In this document: positions 20,520-32,807 of the stretch, piece by piece
Numbering within the stretch: position 1 is the stretch's first letter
Layout of the letters: the number at the start of each line of letters is the position of its first letter
NCBI GenBank assembly: GCA_033961575.1
Contig: CM066733.1
Span: 105,925,921-105,989,920 of the forward strand
Direction of reading: 5' to 3'
From: Aselliscus stoliczkanus
Lineage: Eukaryota; Chordata; Mammalia; Chiroptera; Hipposideridae
Length of the DNA stretch: 64,000 nucleotides
The notes under the pieces: model-generated
Told to the model about the DNA's origin: nothing
What the model saw: the letters and a program-made list of their open reading frames with translations, nothing else
The model's database searches: none
Position numbers and translations under genes: made by a program

Positions 20520-23500
20520 TATACATATACCATTTGAGTGTTACATAAAATATATACAATAGTTTAAAGGACATTGTTGTGGGCTTGAATTTTTATAGAA
20601 GAAATGAGCTATGTCTAGGACTTGTAAAAAGTTGTGTGACAGGGAAGGGAAGGAGGGAATGTATCATTGGAGGAAGAAAAGGAATTTGGGCAGAAATTAA
20701 GAAGGTGAGCTTTGGAACAGGGAATGGATCAGCCCTGTCAGAGGATAGATGAGGCTTTGCTTTTTCAGAGCTTTAATATTTAGATTGTAGGGTTTGGACT
20801 CCTGTCTGTAACCTCTGGGAAGCCACCAAAGGTAAAAGGATCTGCTTGACTTGGTCTTCAGGAAGCAGTCCAGTGGCCTCTCAGTCTGTTGCTTGCATTT
20901 TGTGAGGAATAAGTGGATCTCCTTTCTCTGTCTTACTGAAATGAAAGCAAAGGGCCTGTCTTTGTCCTTGATCATTGAAGCCTTTAAGAAGATCTTGGTC
21001 TGAAATCACAGATACTTCGTAAGTGAAATTCTAAAAGGAAATAAAGAAATGTCTTTTTAATATATGACTACATAGAATGATTAAGCAGGGAAAAGTTTTA
21101 AGTTAACCTAAAGAAAAATGCATTGGAGGACAATTTAAAACTACAGTTAGCTTCTTTGAGGGATATAATAAATTGCCTCCAAGATAATTCTCAATGTCTA
21201 ATTCCTAGAGATATCCATTACCTGAAACATTATATGTAAAATTATATATAATATATATAGGAAATTATTTTAAATAAGAATTAAAATTAAATTAATTAAA
21301 AACCATTTCAGTACAATGAGTTCATTGTTAGTAATATTTTCTAGGTCTACATGAACTCAGCACTTCAGACCCTGTATTTAGTTATTTGAGTCATGAGTTT
21401 TACTCCTAACTTTTTCATCTAGTGGCTATAAATTAGGAAAAGTAATTAAATCTACCTGAGCCTTGACTTCTATTTCTGTACAATGGCTATCACTTGCTAT
21501 CTGTCTAGTTCCAAGGATAATGTTGGGATTAATAGGAAAATATATAGAACTCTGGGCTTATTGGCAAAAAAGGACTTTTGGGATTGAAAGTCTAATTTAC
21601 TGTGTATGTGTGGAGCACAGTAAAATTTGTTATCACTCATGTACATTTCATTCAACTTCTATACTGTGCATAAACATTTAAAATTGTCTTTTAAAAATTA
21701 TTCTTGAGTAGCCATCCTTAGAATGCACCTGAAGCTATTATAAACACATTGTAAAGGACTTATTGCCTAATAGAATAGATTTCCTTCCTGAGATTTTAGT
21801 TTTATAGAAGAGCAAGTCCAAAGTTTATTTTTCTTCTTTAAACATCAGAAATTTAATTGGCATTATGAAATATCCAGAATACATGTAGGAAACAAATCAC
21901 AACTAAAAGCAAAAATAATAAGCAAAGAAATCATGCTAAGTCCTGTGGTTAAGATTTTACACAACTGCATAGTTTTTCTAATTTATATTCACAAACATTT
22001 TCTGCAAAGCTGTGCCTGATTTCATATAAAAGCTGTGTCTGATTTCATTCTTCATTTGCCCATGATGAACTTTTAGCTATTAGTCAAGTTTTGTGGATAC
22101 ACAGGTGAGTGTATTTGATCCATTTGTGTTGTTTAAGGAAAGTTTCACAATTCAGATTTGCTACAATTGTTTGGGGTAGATAAGAGGGACTTTTCTATGG
22201 TTACCCTTGCATCTTTATCAAGGAGCTGTCCAAGGTAGTGTTTCTGGGCCTTACTTTCTAAGGCATAACAACTTTGGTGCCACTTCTACACCACTAAGCT
22301 CACCATTCTTCCTTGAGACCCTTCTAAATTGATTCTTTTTTCTTCAAGATCTTACCCAGTGTTGGGGGGATCAGCATAAAGTTGGGTAGAGAGAAATGAA
22401 GACACACCCCCCCACCCGTGCCGCAGTGATGCCACATTACAGAACCCAGGAGACCATTTGAAAAGGGTATTCAACGTATAATACTCTCTTTTAGTTGGAA
22501 TTTTTTTTAAGTTTTCAAAACTTCAGAATATGAAGCATATTAGGGAAATTTCCTGGACATTGAAGACAGTGAGGTTTTGGATCAGTGATTCCCAGATGTC
22601 AGGAGTGGGCTGAAGGAGAGGCAGTCTCAGGATTTTTGTGATAATCAAAAGGAGGAATGGACTAAATTCAGGTTGAAAAATACTCTTTTGTCATAAGTCT
22701 GGTTTTTGTTTTCCTGGAAGCAGTTCCACACTGTGGTAGAAGTGATGTTGGAGTACGTGAAGTGGAGTTCCTGCTTTTAGGGGGTGAAGGGCTGAACAGT
22801 ATTTCATTCAGTCATCTTTCCCAGAGGATTCTGGGTTGATCCCTCAGGAAGGCTTCCTGGACTTGGGGGGTGATGTTCTAATCACTCATCCTCACCTTGT
22901 TCTCTGAGATGCATTCTTCTTCTGTTTGCTGCTTCATACATCAGCTGTCCATTAAAAATTAATTCAAGGTTTGCTACCTCGAGAAGATCTGTTTTAGGTA
23001 GGGATTCTGTAGGATAAATTTCAGCATTGGCAAGAAAGTGTGATCAGATCAATGGTTTCCAAACCTTGTTTCACATCAGAAAGGAAGGAGCTTTCAATAA
23101 TTTAAACTCCTGGTTCCCAAACCTGGAGATTCTGTGGTTTAAAATGTTTCATTTTTCTCAACTGCATAGCTTTACAACTGCATAGTTGTAGTACCTTTAC
23201 TTTTTAAGAAAACTCCTGAGTAATGTACTTAAAAAAAAACAGAACACAACTCCCAGGCAGGCCAAGAATCAATCACTAAGCTTGATAATCCTAAGGAGTT
23301 TTTTGAACTTAAATCTTTATAATTTCTCTGTTTATAATGGGCACGTGTGTTAGCTTTCTGATTGGCAATTGATAATCAAAACTATGCAAAACAATGAGTA
23401 GATTTCGAGATAAGGGGCTGTGACTTTGGCATCTTATCATTTTGGCTCTCAACATAACTCTTGAGGGGCTGACTGATTTCTTTAAAACCTAAGCATTTAG

Positions 23501-25420
23501 AATATTGATACTCACATAACCAACCCCACAGCCCAAAGGGATCTTAACCAGGTGTTGTTTTACAAATAATGTCTAAGATGATGTATAGTTGTGGGACCTT
23601 TCCTTCTCAGCCTCCTACTACAGGAGCCCCTAATAGATCATTTAAAAATTCTGTTTTTCCAAAATCTATCAGAAACAAATTGCAGCAGTCATCTGCTCTA
23701 GTTGAGAAGACCTCAACTCAGTTGCCCTGAATCGTTGTAAATATCTTAGAGTCTAGCTAGGCTGAAAGTGGAGTTCAGCCTAGGTGGTGATCAGTAAAAC
23801 CTTCGTAGACAGTAATACGCCCACCCCTACCACAGCCCCATTGCTCTGACTACACTCTGGGTTATTGTTAAGTCCTGGTGCCAAGAATTGAAATCTGGAC
23901 ACTACCTTTGGAATGAAACCAGAATGCTCTTATATATTTGTTAGGTGGACATTGTTAATAATTATATATACTGCTTTAGCACTAAAACTGGGAATATATT
24001 TATTTGTTCAAATTATTGGTAACCATCTTCCATATTTATTGCCTACTAGGTAACACATCAGTTTATGAAATATATTTCTGTAATTTAACTTGCCATCTAG
24101 GAGACTTTGTACACAGTTATGTGCAGAGGATACCATATTGGTGGTACAGTTTAAAAGTAGCACAAGTATAGATTAGTTAGAGATTCTAATGTATTAAAAT
24201 CATGATAATCACATGCTAATGATAATTTCAAGAGAAATATTGGAGAAACTAATCGAGTTAACTTTACTATTCCTCAGAGGATTTCCTATTTGGACTCAAA
24301 CATGTGTACCAATACATGTTTAAATAGTGTCAGTTCGTTTAATTAAAATAGTTTAGAGGGGATATAACAACAGAGAGCATATAAATTGTGGTGCAGTCTT
24401 CTGGAAGATAAATATGAAAAGAAAACATTTTATATGGCATGAATTTCACAGTAGGTTTTATTCATATATATTCATTCAATTATAGTTCTAGAAGCACTAT
24501 GCCTATAACCTTTCCATTTGGGTAGTATAAATTTAAATATATGTAGGATATGAAAAAATGTTCACAATAGGGAATAAAAATTAATAAATTTACATTTATT
24601 CAAGGATTCTCATTTATTGGCTTTAGGTAGGAGTGTCTGACTTTACTAAACTTGATAGCCACAAGTAAATGGTAATGGAAGTGAATTTCTCAAAGTACTT
24701 TGAATTTCATACATCTTTTATTTCGTAGCAGGTTGCTAGGCTACATTAGCATTTTTAATATGAACAAGCATAGAATCTTAGCTAAGATTTCAAAACACCA
24801 TATCTTGTAAGTGAACTGCAAAGAGAATTTTAACCCTCAAATTTGTTTATTGTTCTTCTGTACTGTATGTAAGGCCACTAAACTTAAATATAAAAATAGT
24901 TATATATTAATAAGAAAAAGTCATTTTTAGTATATACATAATCTCTCTACCTCTCTCTTTTGGTGTTATTTATCAGGAAAGAGAGATAAAGCTAAATTTG
25001 TTTACTAGAAAATAAAGTAATGCTTTATACTAATGTTGTAGGGAAGATGCTGAAAGCTTCCTATCAACTCTTTCAATTTTGATTCCATTTTTTTATTTAT
25101 ATTGCCATTTGATTCACTACATATTTATTCAGCATTGGTATCTGGTTCAGTTCTTTGATTATTGACATAATACAATAACTGGAAAGCAAGACAAAATTAA
25201 AGCTTCAGGAAATATGAACATTTCCCTAAAATATGGTTGATTATTTAAAAAAAAACACCATTATATGGAGGTTCCTAAGGATATTCATTTTTTTCTGATG
25301 GGCAGCAAGATGTTTATTTTTCAATTGTGTACTATTGATTCTTTTTCAATATTTTATTTCAATATCTCTCTTATTTACTCTCAGAAACTCACATTTAATT
25401 AGATATAATTTATCAAAAAA
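20520..25420. other. Intronic stretch without clear features
   Basis: AT-rich intronic DNA. A weak sense MIR pattern is possible at 21420-21560 (ctacctgagccttgacttc...acaatggctatcac), and weak hAT/MER5-like wording at 23045-23140 (caatggtttccaaacc...gtttcacatcagaa). I see no gene, tRNA or recent mobile element. Confidence 0.45.
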
Positions 25421-25423
25421 AAT

Positions 25424-25444
25424 ACACACACACACACACACACA
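25424..25444. repeat. (AC)n microsatellite
   Basis: About ten AC units after an A-rich run. Confidence 0.9.
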
Positions 25445-25479
25445 GAGGAGATGGGAGACGAAACACATCTAAATTATTT

Positions 25480-25960
25480 TAAGTGTTTGAGTACTATATG
25501 AGGATGTAGATTCAGTGACATCACAGAAACATTCCTCCCCCGCTTGAAACCAAACCAAATCAAACCAAGATGTTCATGTCTCTGGCATACATGTCTAGGT
25601 TTGGGCAGCTCACGGGTGGTATGGTGGATCTGCAGTCTTCTGGGGCCTGTGCTGCTGCTTCTGGTTCGGTTCTCTATTCTAGAGTCTACATCTGGCATGT
25701 GGCGTGGCCTTTCACTTTGTCTCAAATGGTGCTCTAGTGATCTCACACACCTTCCCAACAGCGGGCTGGACAGCTTCTGGTGTTGCACACACTATTTTAC
25801 TTCACATCCTATTGTTAGGAACTAAGTCACATGGCTACTCCTGGGAGCAGAGGAGGCTGGGAATTGAAGTCCTACTACACGAAATGGATGCAGCTGAAAA
25901 TCTCTGGGTCTATTCCAATAGATAATATGGTGAATGCATATTGAAGGACCACTGGTAGTC
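25480..25960. repeat. Possible old LTR-type or other interspersed repeat
   Basis: The stretch is less AT-rich than its neighbours. It carries phrases such as 'agtcacatggctactcc' and 'gaggctgggaattgaagtcc' that recall old mammalian interspersed repeats with that motif. I cannot name the family. The 93- and 104-codon frames here have no recognised domain. Confidence 0.3.
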
Positions 25961-26414
25961 TCTGCCATAGGCATCAAGTTTTAGAAAGAAGCTCTTCAGA
26001 GTGTTTAACTTTTTTTTCGTGGTCATAGAGTAATGCTTTCTAGCCCATTTGGAAAATATGGGGAAGTGAAAACAAAAGCTCTCATAATTATGCCATTCAG
26101 CCAAAACCACTGTTATCATTTTGTTTTGATTTACTAGCTTTTCAAAATTAAGAGAGAAAACACAAATATTTTGGGTGATTATAAGAGTATATTGAAAATT
26201 GTAAAGAAAATAAATATCATCCATTTTCTCAGCATAAATGACATTTTGAGATTTATCCTTGAATCTTACTGTACATATTTTGTGACTTAATATTTTTCAA
26301 TTAGTACTTTATTGTGAACATTTTTCTGTAATCAGGTACCTTTGCATTACATTATTTAATAGTGCCTGACTTTCTCCTACATAGATGTTTCTCATTTATT
26401 AACCAGTTCTTCTA

Positions 26415-26590
26415 TTATAGGGTCATGAACTTGGGTTTGGGATCCAGACATACTTGAGTTTGAACCTGGCTCTGCTGCTTTTAAGCTCAATGATGGGGAC
26501 ATGCTGCTGAATCTTTTTAAGTTTTAGTTGCCTTACCTCCACCCCAGTTATTCTTGGGATTTTGAGATAACACACATATAGTGTTTAGCA
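26415..26590 (+). repeat. MIR SINE
   Basis: 'ggtttgggatccagacatac' followed by 'gagtttgaacctggctctgc' fits the MIR head and B-box-like segment (tggagccagactgcctgggttcgaatcccggctctgcc). It then decays through the core. Confidence 0.65.
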
Positions 26591-26599
26591 AAATGTTAG

Positions 26600-27940
26600 T
26601 ATCATCAGTCAGTCCATCCACCAGTCAATCTTTTAATTCATTTTGCTGCACAAAGTACTTCATTTCTGTAGTTGGATCAGGCTCATTTAGATCAGATGCA
26701 TCTAGATGTTGTGCTATTTTCCCAAGGGTGGTTGGACCCCATAGTAATCCTGTGAGGTTTTTCAGGCCAGTGGCATGCCCCTTAGGACCATGAGGAGACA
26801 TAAATCAACCAGGACTCAGTAGATTGTTAGACTGGTGATGTATAAATGGCACAGACTGCTGTGCAGCTGTGGCCTGGCCTCCCTGCCTGCTTTCCAGCAT
26901 GAGGAGGGCTCTTCAGTGCTGGCGATGAGGTTGGGGCAGGGGAGCAGCCGCAGCAGCTGTTTCCTAGCAGTCTTCTTTTTGCTTTTTGATTTGCTAAGCA
27001 AATTCCAGGCATTTTACTTGCTAATCACAGTATCATCCCTGATGCTTAATTATTTTCTGTAGGAAAATAGAATTGTTCGGGACTTGCAGGAAGTTAAGTA
27101 ACTTCAAAACCTTCTTCCACCTAACAATATTTTTAAGTGGATAATTCCTCAGGGTTTGTTGCTGGGTTAGTTTACCCAGTTTTCTTTTCTTTAAAGGGCA
27201 TACTCTTAAATAGTAGATTTATTTGCTCTATTTGAGATCATATTTTTAAAAACTGAGCACGTTAAGACGTCATAAATCCCGAGTAATATGGTATAAAAAT
27301 GTGTGGCTGGAGCCTTTGAGGCAGACTAATGCTGTGATCTATGGAGTGGGAAATTGGAGGTGATTATTCTGAGTTCTGTATTTGAGAGGAGCCTCCATCA
27401 CTGAAAGGTGGTACCTAATGGTCTGTTCGGAGAAAAGAAAGTGGTTTCAATGTTAGTACAGCAAAAATGCCTGAGAGGGATTTAGACTGTGTAACAGGGT
27501 GGGTTTCCACGTGGCTGGTAGACACTGTTCTCGTCCTCTAATGGAGTTTATATATAACCTCAGCACACACATTTTTAACCCCATTTTAATAAGACGGAGA
27601 TTCTGTATGTTGCTACTGTATGGCCTCCTAAACATTTTTCCTCTATTTACCCTGATGTGCTCTTCTTAACCTTTTAGGTTGCCTTTAAGTTCAACATTTC
27701 CTCATTTGCCCACACAAAGATACAGCCACAGTGGAATCTTAAATTTTAATCACTCCACCTCCCCCTAAAAGGATGGGGGTGCAAAATGCTGTTTTGAATG
27801 TCAACACACATCAGCCTTTGAGAAATGTTTATGCGTTATGAGAACCAGAGCCTGTTGCTAATAATCTACTATTGCCAGGGGCTCAATGCCAGACTGATCT
27901 GGAAAAGGCATGGTCAGAAAGATTGGTATTCTAGAAACAA
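26600..27940. other. Intronic stretch without clear features
   Basis: Short frames at 26581-27062 have no recognisable content. No SINE, LINE or RNA gene was identified with confidence. Confidence 0.4.
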
Positions 27941-27949
27941 TTTCTCCAC

Positions 27950-28512
27950 TTAGGTGTGTAAAGTAAGGCAAGTCACTCAGCCTTCAAGTCTCATTTTTCT
28001 TATATTAAAAAAAAAAAAAAGGGTAGGCTGGCCGAGTGACACATTGGTTAAGAGCTGGTTTTGGGATGCCAGCGGCCCCGGTTCGGATCCCACATATGAT
28101 GGCCAGTGACACTGCCCTCTACAGCTAACAACAGCTCCACCTAGAGCTGGGCTGCGAGCCCAGGCGATGGTGTAGGCTGCAGCCCCTGCTGCAGTGGGCT
28201 GCCAAAGGCTGCAGTGAGCGGCCGGCAGCCAGCATGAGTGGCTGGCAGCCAGCGTGAGCTGCCAATAGCCGTGGTGAACAACCATCCAGAGGCCTGCAAA
28301 CGATCTGCCTCATCCTGGAAGAGTGCAATGACGATACTAACATGGGCCAGTGAAGCAATGTCCTCCACTACTAGACTGAAGAACAAAAAGACAGCAACTT
28401 GTCTGTTCCCCTTCCCCAGTTCCCCAATAAAATCTTTAAAAAAAAAAAAGGAATAATATAACCTCACTTGTAGGACTCTCGTGGGGCTTAAATGAAATAA
28501 AATCCTTTCATT
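27950..28512 (+). repeat. MIR SINE split by a composite SINE
   Basis: The left part has 'ggcaagtcactcagccttc' and 'tctcatttttcttata'. The right part (from 28450) has 'ggaataatataacctcactt' and 'ggggcttaaatgaaataaaa'. Together they read as one MIR with the insertion at the position of the usual 'ctgtaaaatggg' segment. Confidence 0.65.
28021..28449 (+). mobile_element. Composite long SINE with tandem GC-rich core and T+ tail
   Basis: The first 100 bp (28021-28120) are the same tRNA-derived head and body as the short SINEs (ggccgagtgacacattgg, B box ggttcggatcc, ggccagtgacactgccctc). Instead of an A-tail, about 320 bp of other sequence follow. 28160-28275 is GC-rich and built of imperfect units of about 20 bp (gcggccggcagccagcatga, gtggctggcagccagcgtga, gctgccaatagccgtggtga). 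A unique segment (28276-28425) comes next. The end is CCCCAATAAAATCTTT and then A. AATAAA followed by TCTTT is the hallmark of class T+ SINEs, in which a polyadenylation signal is followed by a Pol III terminator. The element sits in a MIR at an A-rich site with a probable short duplication (A-run plus gg). It is either a full-length parental form or a chimaera. Confidence 0.7.
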
Positions 28513-28526
28513 CAGAAAGCATCCAA

Positions 28527-28645
28527 GGGCCGACCTAGTGGCGCGGCGGTTAAGCACTGGCTTGGGAAGCCAGCGGCCCTGGTTCGGGTTCCACCTATGA
28601 GGACCAGTGACACTGCCCTCAAATAAAAAAACAACAACAAAGAAA
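28527..28645 (+). mobile_element. tRNA-derived SINE, copy 4
   Basis: The head gggccgacctagtggcgcgg leads to a 3' end actgccctc plus an A-rich tail with CAA interruptions. The target duplication cagaaagcatccaa is at 28513-28526 and 28646-28659, perfect on both sides. Confidence 0.9.
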
Positions 28646-28659
28646 CAGAAAGCATCCAA

Positions 28660-30235
28660 AAACATCCCTTCCCTTTTTGTTATCCTGAAACTCCAAATGT
28701 GGAAGAACTGTTAAACGATAGGTTCGCTCTATATTCTACAAGAGCATGTCAGTCAAATGCTGAGTTCTATGTGTTTATTGACTACTAGCTTCAGCTTCTG
28801 TGCAGCTGAGATACAAACTCAGCTGTAGGCTTTTATCCACAAATCTGAGAGGAGGAAGGCAGACACCTGTAATTATAGTGGTGGTGATGACTTGCCGCTG
28901 AATTGTGTACTGTGTTCAGGCTTTTCTCTGCTGCTTGACTTGGGTATTGCTCTAGTAGTTCTGGGAGTAACACACGAGCAACTATTTGAGCAACTATTTG
29001 CCTTTCTGTTATCTATCCCAGCGTAATCCTAGAATCTCCACAGACAAGCAAGAGTTCTTTTGTTGCTCTCTGGCAGCAGCTAAAAGGGCCTATTTTTATA
29101 AAGTGGTCTGTGCAGAGTTTCACAGCCCTTTCATGGACTGGTACAAGATTCCATCGGGGGGTGGGGTGGTGAAGATAGTTTCCACTGATGTCTGTAAAAT
29201 TTTAGACTCAAGTTTCCATGAATCAAAATACTAGTCTACAGAGATCGAAGACTGAGCTTTGCAAATGCTGGTCTCTTGTATCTTCATTTCCTTTCTTCAC
29301 GTTCGTTGGTCAGGAAGGTAGCTGTCCACTTGATTTTTCCAAGGGGGTTGTAGTGGGGTAGTTTGGACTTTCTGTGAGGTTGATAGTTGGGCAAGTGAAG
29401 GAAGGTGAAGAGAGGAGACACTTTTGTTCTCTCTGCTAATCCCCTTTCCTTAACTACTGTTTGTTCTTTCCCTGAATTCTCATAGTGGCAGTGTCAATGT
29501 TCTCGACATCAATTGAATGAGAACTGGCTACTCTAAACAGCATCTGCAAAATGATGTTTGTGATATCTCAAAGAAAATGAGCCCCCAAACCCAGGTTTTC
29601 CATTGTCTCTCATTTATTTGAGCACCCCTGTCACAGGGTCACCCTGACATGCCAAGGGTATTTAAAACCTTTACTGAAACTTATTAATAGTGCTATTTTT
29701 AATACGGTCATGTCTAGACTTCGCTAGCCTGAAAGAGCTGACATAAGTCTCAACTAGCAGTGCTCAAATTAGGAAAGAAGAAATCCTCTTATACAATTTA
29801 CACTGATTTTCCTCTTTCTTACCTTTCTCTGACTCATTCCTTCCCCATGCTGTCTTATCTTTTTTCTTCTTTCTCAAGCTAGGCAGCAAGCTGGATTTAC
29901 TTCTCTTAATTTGTTTTATCACATGATCTATTCTTAATGTGAGTGTGTGATCTTTTCCCATTACCCTTCCTTTTCCGGAACCCACTTCCATTTCTTTCTA
30001 CCCATAATTATCCTATTCTCAGTGTATCTCTTTTCTTCTCACTGTGCAAAGAGGCTGTGGGGGGATGGAGGTATTTGTGCCCTTTGGTAACACAGCAGAT
30101 GGCTGAGGTTCTGAGGTAATTAGAAACTGTGCAGCTACAGTGACTACCTTTCATAAACTCTGAGTCAACACATAGGTGTGGCACAGTGGAATAGTGCAGT
30201 TGAAACTGGGACTGTCCACTACATACTATATGAAT
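28660..30235. other. Intronic stretch without clear features
   Basis: No gene or well-preserved repeat recognised. A pyrimidine-rich block at 29780-29910 accounts for the Lys/Glu-rich minus-strand frame there. Confidence 0.4.
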
Positions 30236-30239
30236 ATAT

Positions 30240-30360
30240 AATACTTGTGTAGTGCTTTGCATTTCATATGTATTTACACACAGTATTTATTTCAGCTTTT
30301 CAATAAATCTAAGTAGGTGCTGTTAATCTCCATTCAAAAATGAGGAAACAGGCAAGAAAT
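30240..30360 (-). repeat. MIR fragment, antisense
   Basis: 'gtagtgctttgcatttcata' ... 'aatgaggaaacaggcaagaa' fits antisense MIR (gcgctttacat ... gatgaggaaactgaggc). Confidence 0.6.
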
Positions 30361-30740
30361 GCTCATTTTCCCCAAATGTCCCAAATATTGAAGAGTTTGA
30401 AACTGGTTTAGACTTCAGACACTTAGTCTTCTGATCCTTTCATTTCAACAATGTTCAGTTGAATTTAGTTGTATAATATTTTGGTCCTGTTTGTTTGGGA
30501 TGTGGGAGTCTCCAAGTTCACGCTCAGAACTAGCTCAGGTGTTGCATGCTGTACTAATACCTTCCTCAGCAGGAGGAACCATTGCTCTTCTGAAATAACT
30601 TCCAAGCAACTTTTCCCAAGTCTGGTTTATGTCTTACAGAGAAAACACATAGAAGAACATGAATTATTCCAATTTCTAGAGTGTGGCCCAATATTAAGAT
30701 GGTAACAATGATTGTGGAATTAGTAACAGTGGTGATGGTT

Positions 30741-30829
30741 ATTCTTCATTAAGTATCTGCTGCATGCCAGGTACAATGTAGGTGGTTTTCAGATATCTCA
30801 TCCAATCCTCATAGCAAGTCTATCACCCC
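30741..30829 (-). repeat. MIR, left part of a split copy (antisense)
   Basis: 'taagtatctgctgcatgcca' through 'catccaatcctcatagcaag' is antisense MIR. It is interrupted at 'atcacccc' (30822-30829) and resumes at 32330, after the HAL1-like insertion. Confidence 0.75.
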
Positions 30830-30887
30830 AATTGTATTTTATTTTATTTATTTATGTATTTATTTATTTTTATTTATTTATTTTTTT

Positions 30888-30980
30888 GAGGGCAGTGTCA
30901 CTGGCCCTCATATGTGGGACCGAACCAGGGCCGCTAGCTTCCCAAGCCAGCGTTTAACCACTGTGCCACTCGGCCGGCCC
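30888..30980 (-). mobile_element. tRNA-derived SINE, copy 5 (antisense)
   Basis: Starts gagggcagtgtcactggccc and ends gtgccactcggccggccc on the + strand. It is preceded by a TTTA-rich tail. The near-duplication ttgtattttattt(a/t) occurs at about 30832 and 30981, placing the insertion within the A/T-rich tail of the HAL1-like element. Confidence 0.85.
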
Positions 30981-31339
30981 TTGTATTTTATTTATTTATT
31001 AAAATCATTTTATTTTTGTTTAAAATTTTTTTTTTAAATTTTCAATTACAATTGACATTCAATATTATATCAGTTTCAGGTGTACAACATAGACACTTAT
31101 ATAACTTACAAAGTGATCACCCCGATAAATCTAGTGCCTATCTGACACCATACATAGTTATTACAATAATATTACATTAATATTCTTTATGCTATGTCCT
31201 GTATCCCCATAACTATTTTGTAATATTACCAATTTGTACTTCTTAATCCCTTCTCCTTTTTCATGCCAATCACTTCTGGCCTGCAAGTTTCTGTTTAGAA
31301 ATCATTTAACAGTCCTTATGGAACCCCCCTTGTAGGTAC

Positions 31340-31968
31340 GTAACTGCTTTTGTCTTGCTGCTTTTAAGATTCTCTTTTTGTCTTTAACCTTTGGCATTTT
31401 AATTATGATTGGTGTCTTGGTGTGGGCCTCTTTGGGTTCATCTTGTTTGGAACTCTCTGCACTTCCTCTCCTTGTATATCTATTTCCTTCACCAGGTTAA
31501 GCAAATTTTCCATTATTATTTTTTCAAATAGTTTTCAATTCTTTGCTCCCACTCTGCACCTTCTGATCCCCTTATGATGCAAATGCTTGATGTTGTCCCA
31601 GAGGCCCCTTAAACTCTCCTTATTTTTTATTTATTTATTTATTTTTCTGTTCTAATTGGATGTTTTCTGATGCCTTATCTTCCAAATCTCTGATTCAATG
31701 CTCTTCTTCCTCTAATCTGTTGATTCCTGCTAGTGTATTCTTCATTTCTGTTTTTATCATTTTTGCTTATGACTAGTTCTTTTTTAGTTTTTCTATCTTC
31801 ATGTTTATGTTTCCTATCTCTTTGTTGAAGTTCTCCTGGAGATAGTTGAGCATGCTTATAACCAGTGTTTTTGAACTCTACCACATCATTTTTCTCTATT
31901 TTGTTTAGTTCTTTTTCTGGAGTTTTGTTTTGTTCTTTCATTTGGGACATGTTTCTTTCTCTTCTCAT
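31340..31968 (-). pseudogene. L1/HAL1 ORF1 remnant
   Basis: On the minus strand the frame starts with ATG at 31968, and its N-terminus (MRRERNMSQMKEQNKTPEKE) matches the start of L1 ORF1 proteins, the RNA-binding coiled-coil chaperone of L1 particles. The first 97 codons are open to 31675. After that the frame is broken, although ORF1-like sequence (the segment before 'KAAR'-type residues) can be followed to about 31340. It is degenerate and not expected to give a functional protein. Confidence 0.65.
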
Positions 31969-32329
31969 TTTGGCTGTTTCCCGGTGTTTGTTTCTATGTT
32001 TTAGGTAGAGCTGCTATGCCTCCTGGTCTTGGTAGAGTGACTGTATGTAGTAGGTGTCCTGTGGGACCCAGTGGCACAACCTCCCTGGTCACCCTAGCTG
32101 GGTGCTCCAGGTGTGTACCTTGTGTGGGTTGTGTGTCCTCCTGTTGTAGTTGAGCCTTGGTTGCTGTTTGCATTTTAATGGGAGGGATTAACCGTTGGGC
32201 TGAATGGTTTTGGGGACAAGCCGTAATGACAGTGAAGGAGCTGTTGTGCAGGGGCTGACCCTTTGGAATGGGATTCACTTTAGTAGGGCTCTTGTGTTTG
32301 CTCAGTCTGCCCTTTGGGTGTATTGTTCC

Positions 32330-32462
32330 ATCACCCCCATTTTAGAGATGAAAATACTGAGGCTACAAGAAGATAATGATCACCTAACAAGTGTCAAAGT
32401 GTAAGTTTAAATGTGGGTCTGTCCAGCTCCAGAGGCTATGTTGTCCAGTCTGCCATATCACT
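32330..32462 (-). repeat. MIR, right part of a split copy (antisense)
   Basis: 'cccattttagagatgaaaat' 'actgaggctacaagaagata' and the following 'gtgggtctgtccagctccag' are the antisense MIR core and head. It continues the MIR begun at 30741. Confidence 0.8.
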
Positions 32463-32629
32463 TATTCTGGCTTCTGAGTGGGAGTAAGCTCAAGAAAGAA
32501 TATAAATGCCTACATTACATTCATTCATTTACACACATTAATTCATAAACATATTAAGTTGAGGCATATGAAATTGCTAGTATTTTGCCATTATGGACCA
32601 AAAAAATGGGAATTGCATGTGGCTTAATA

Positions 32630-32801
32630 CAGCGATTCTCAAAATGTAGTCTCTGGACCAGCAACAACAACAGCAGCACCTGAGAACTTGTTAGAAATAC
32701 AAATTCTCAGACCTCACTCCAGATCTACCGCACCAGAAACTGAGGATGTGGCTTAGCAGACTCTAGGTGATTCTGACAACACGAAGGTTTGAGAACCACT
32801 G
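32630..32801 (-). repeat. MER5A-type hAT-Charlie element
   Basis: It begins cagcgattctcaaa and ends tttgagaaccactg, which are terminal inverted repeats. Inside are 'ggaccagcaacaacaacagc' and 'gaacttgttagaaatacaaa', antisense to the MER5A consensus. It is a non-autonomous hAT fossil. Confidence 0.8.
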
Positions 32802-32807
32802 GTTACC

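Larger units (their letters stand above)
30830..32329 (-). mobile_element. Half-L1 (HAL1-like) retrotransposon, antisense
   Basis: Read on the minus strand the element runs: 5' GC-richer leader (about 32329-31970), a decayed L1 ORF1-like frame (from 31968 down to about 31340), then directly an L1-type 3' UTR (about 31260-31020, marked by 'cagtttcaggtgtacaacat' on the + strand) and a T/A-rich tail. ORF2 (endonuclease and reverse transcriptase) is absent, as in half-L1 elements that rely on L1 for mobility. The duplication atcacccc flanks it at 30822-30829 and 32330-32337, within a MIR. A SINE sits in its tail (30888-30980). An internally deleted L1 is the alternative, but the clean ORF1-to-3'-UTR order favours HAL1. 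Confidence 0.7.
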
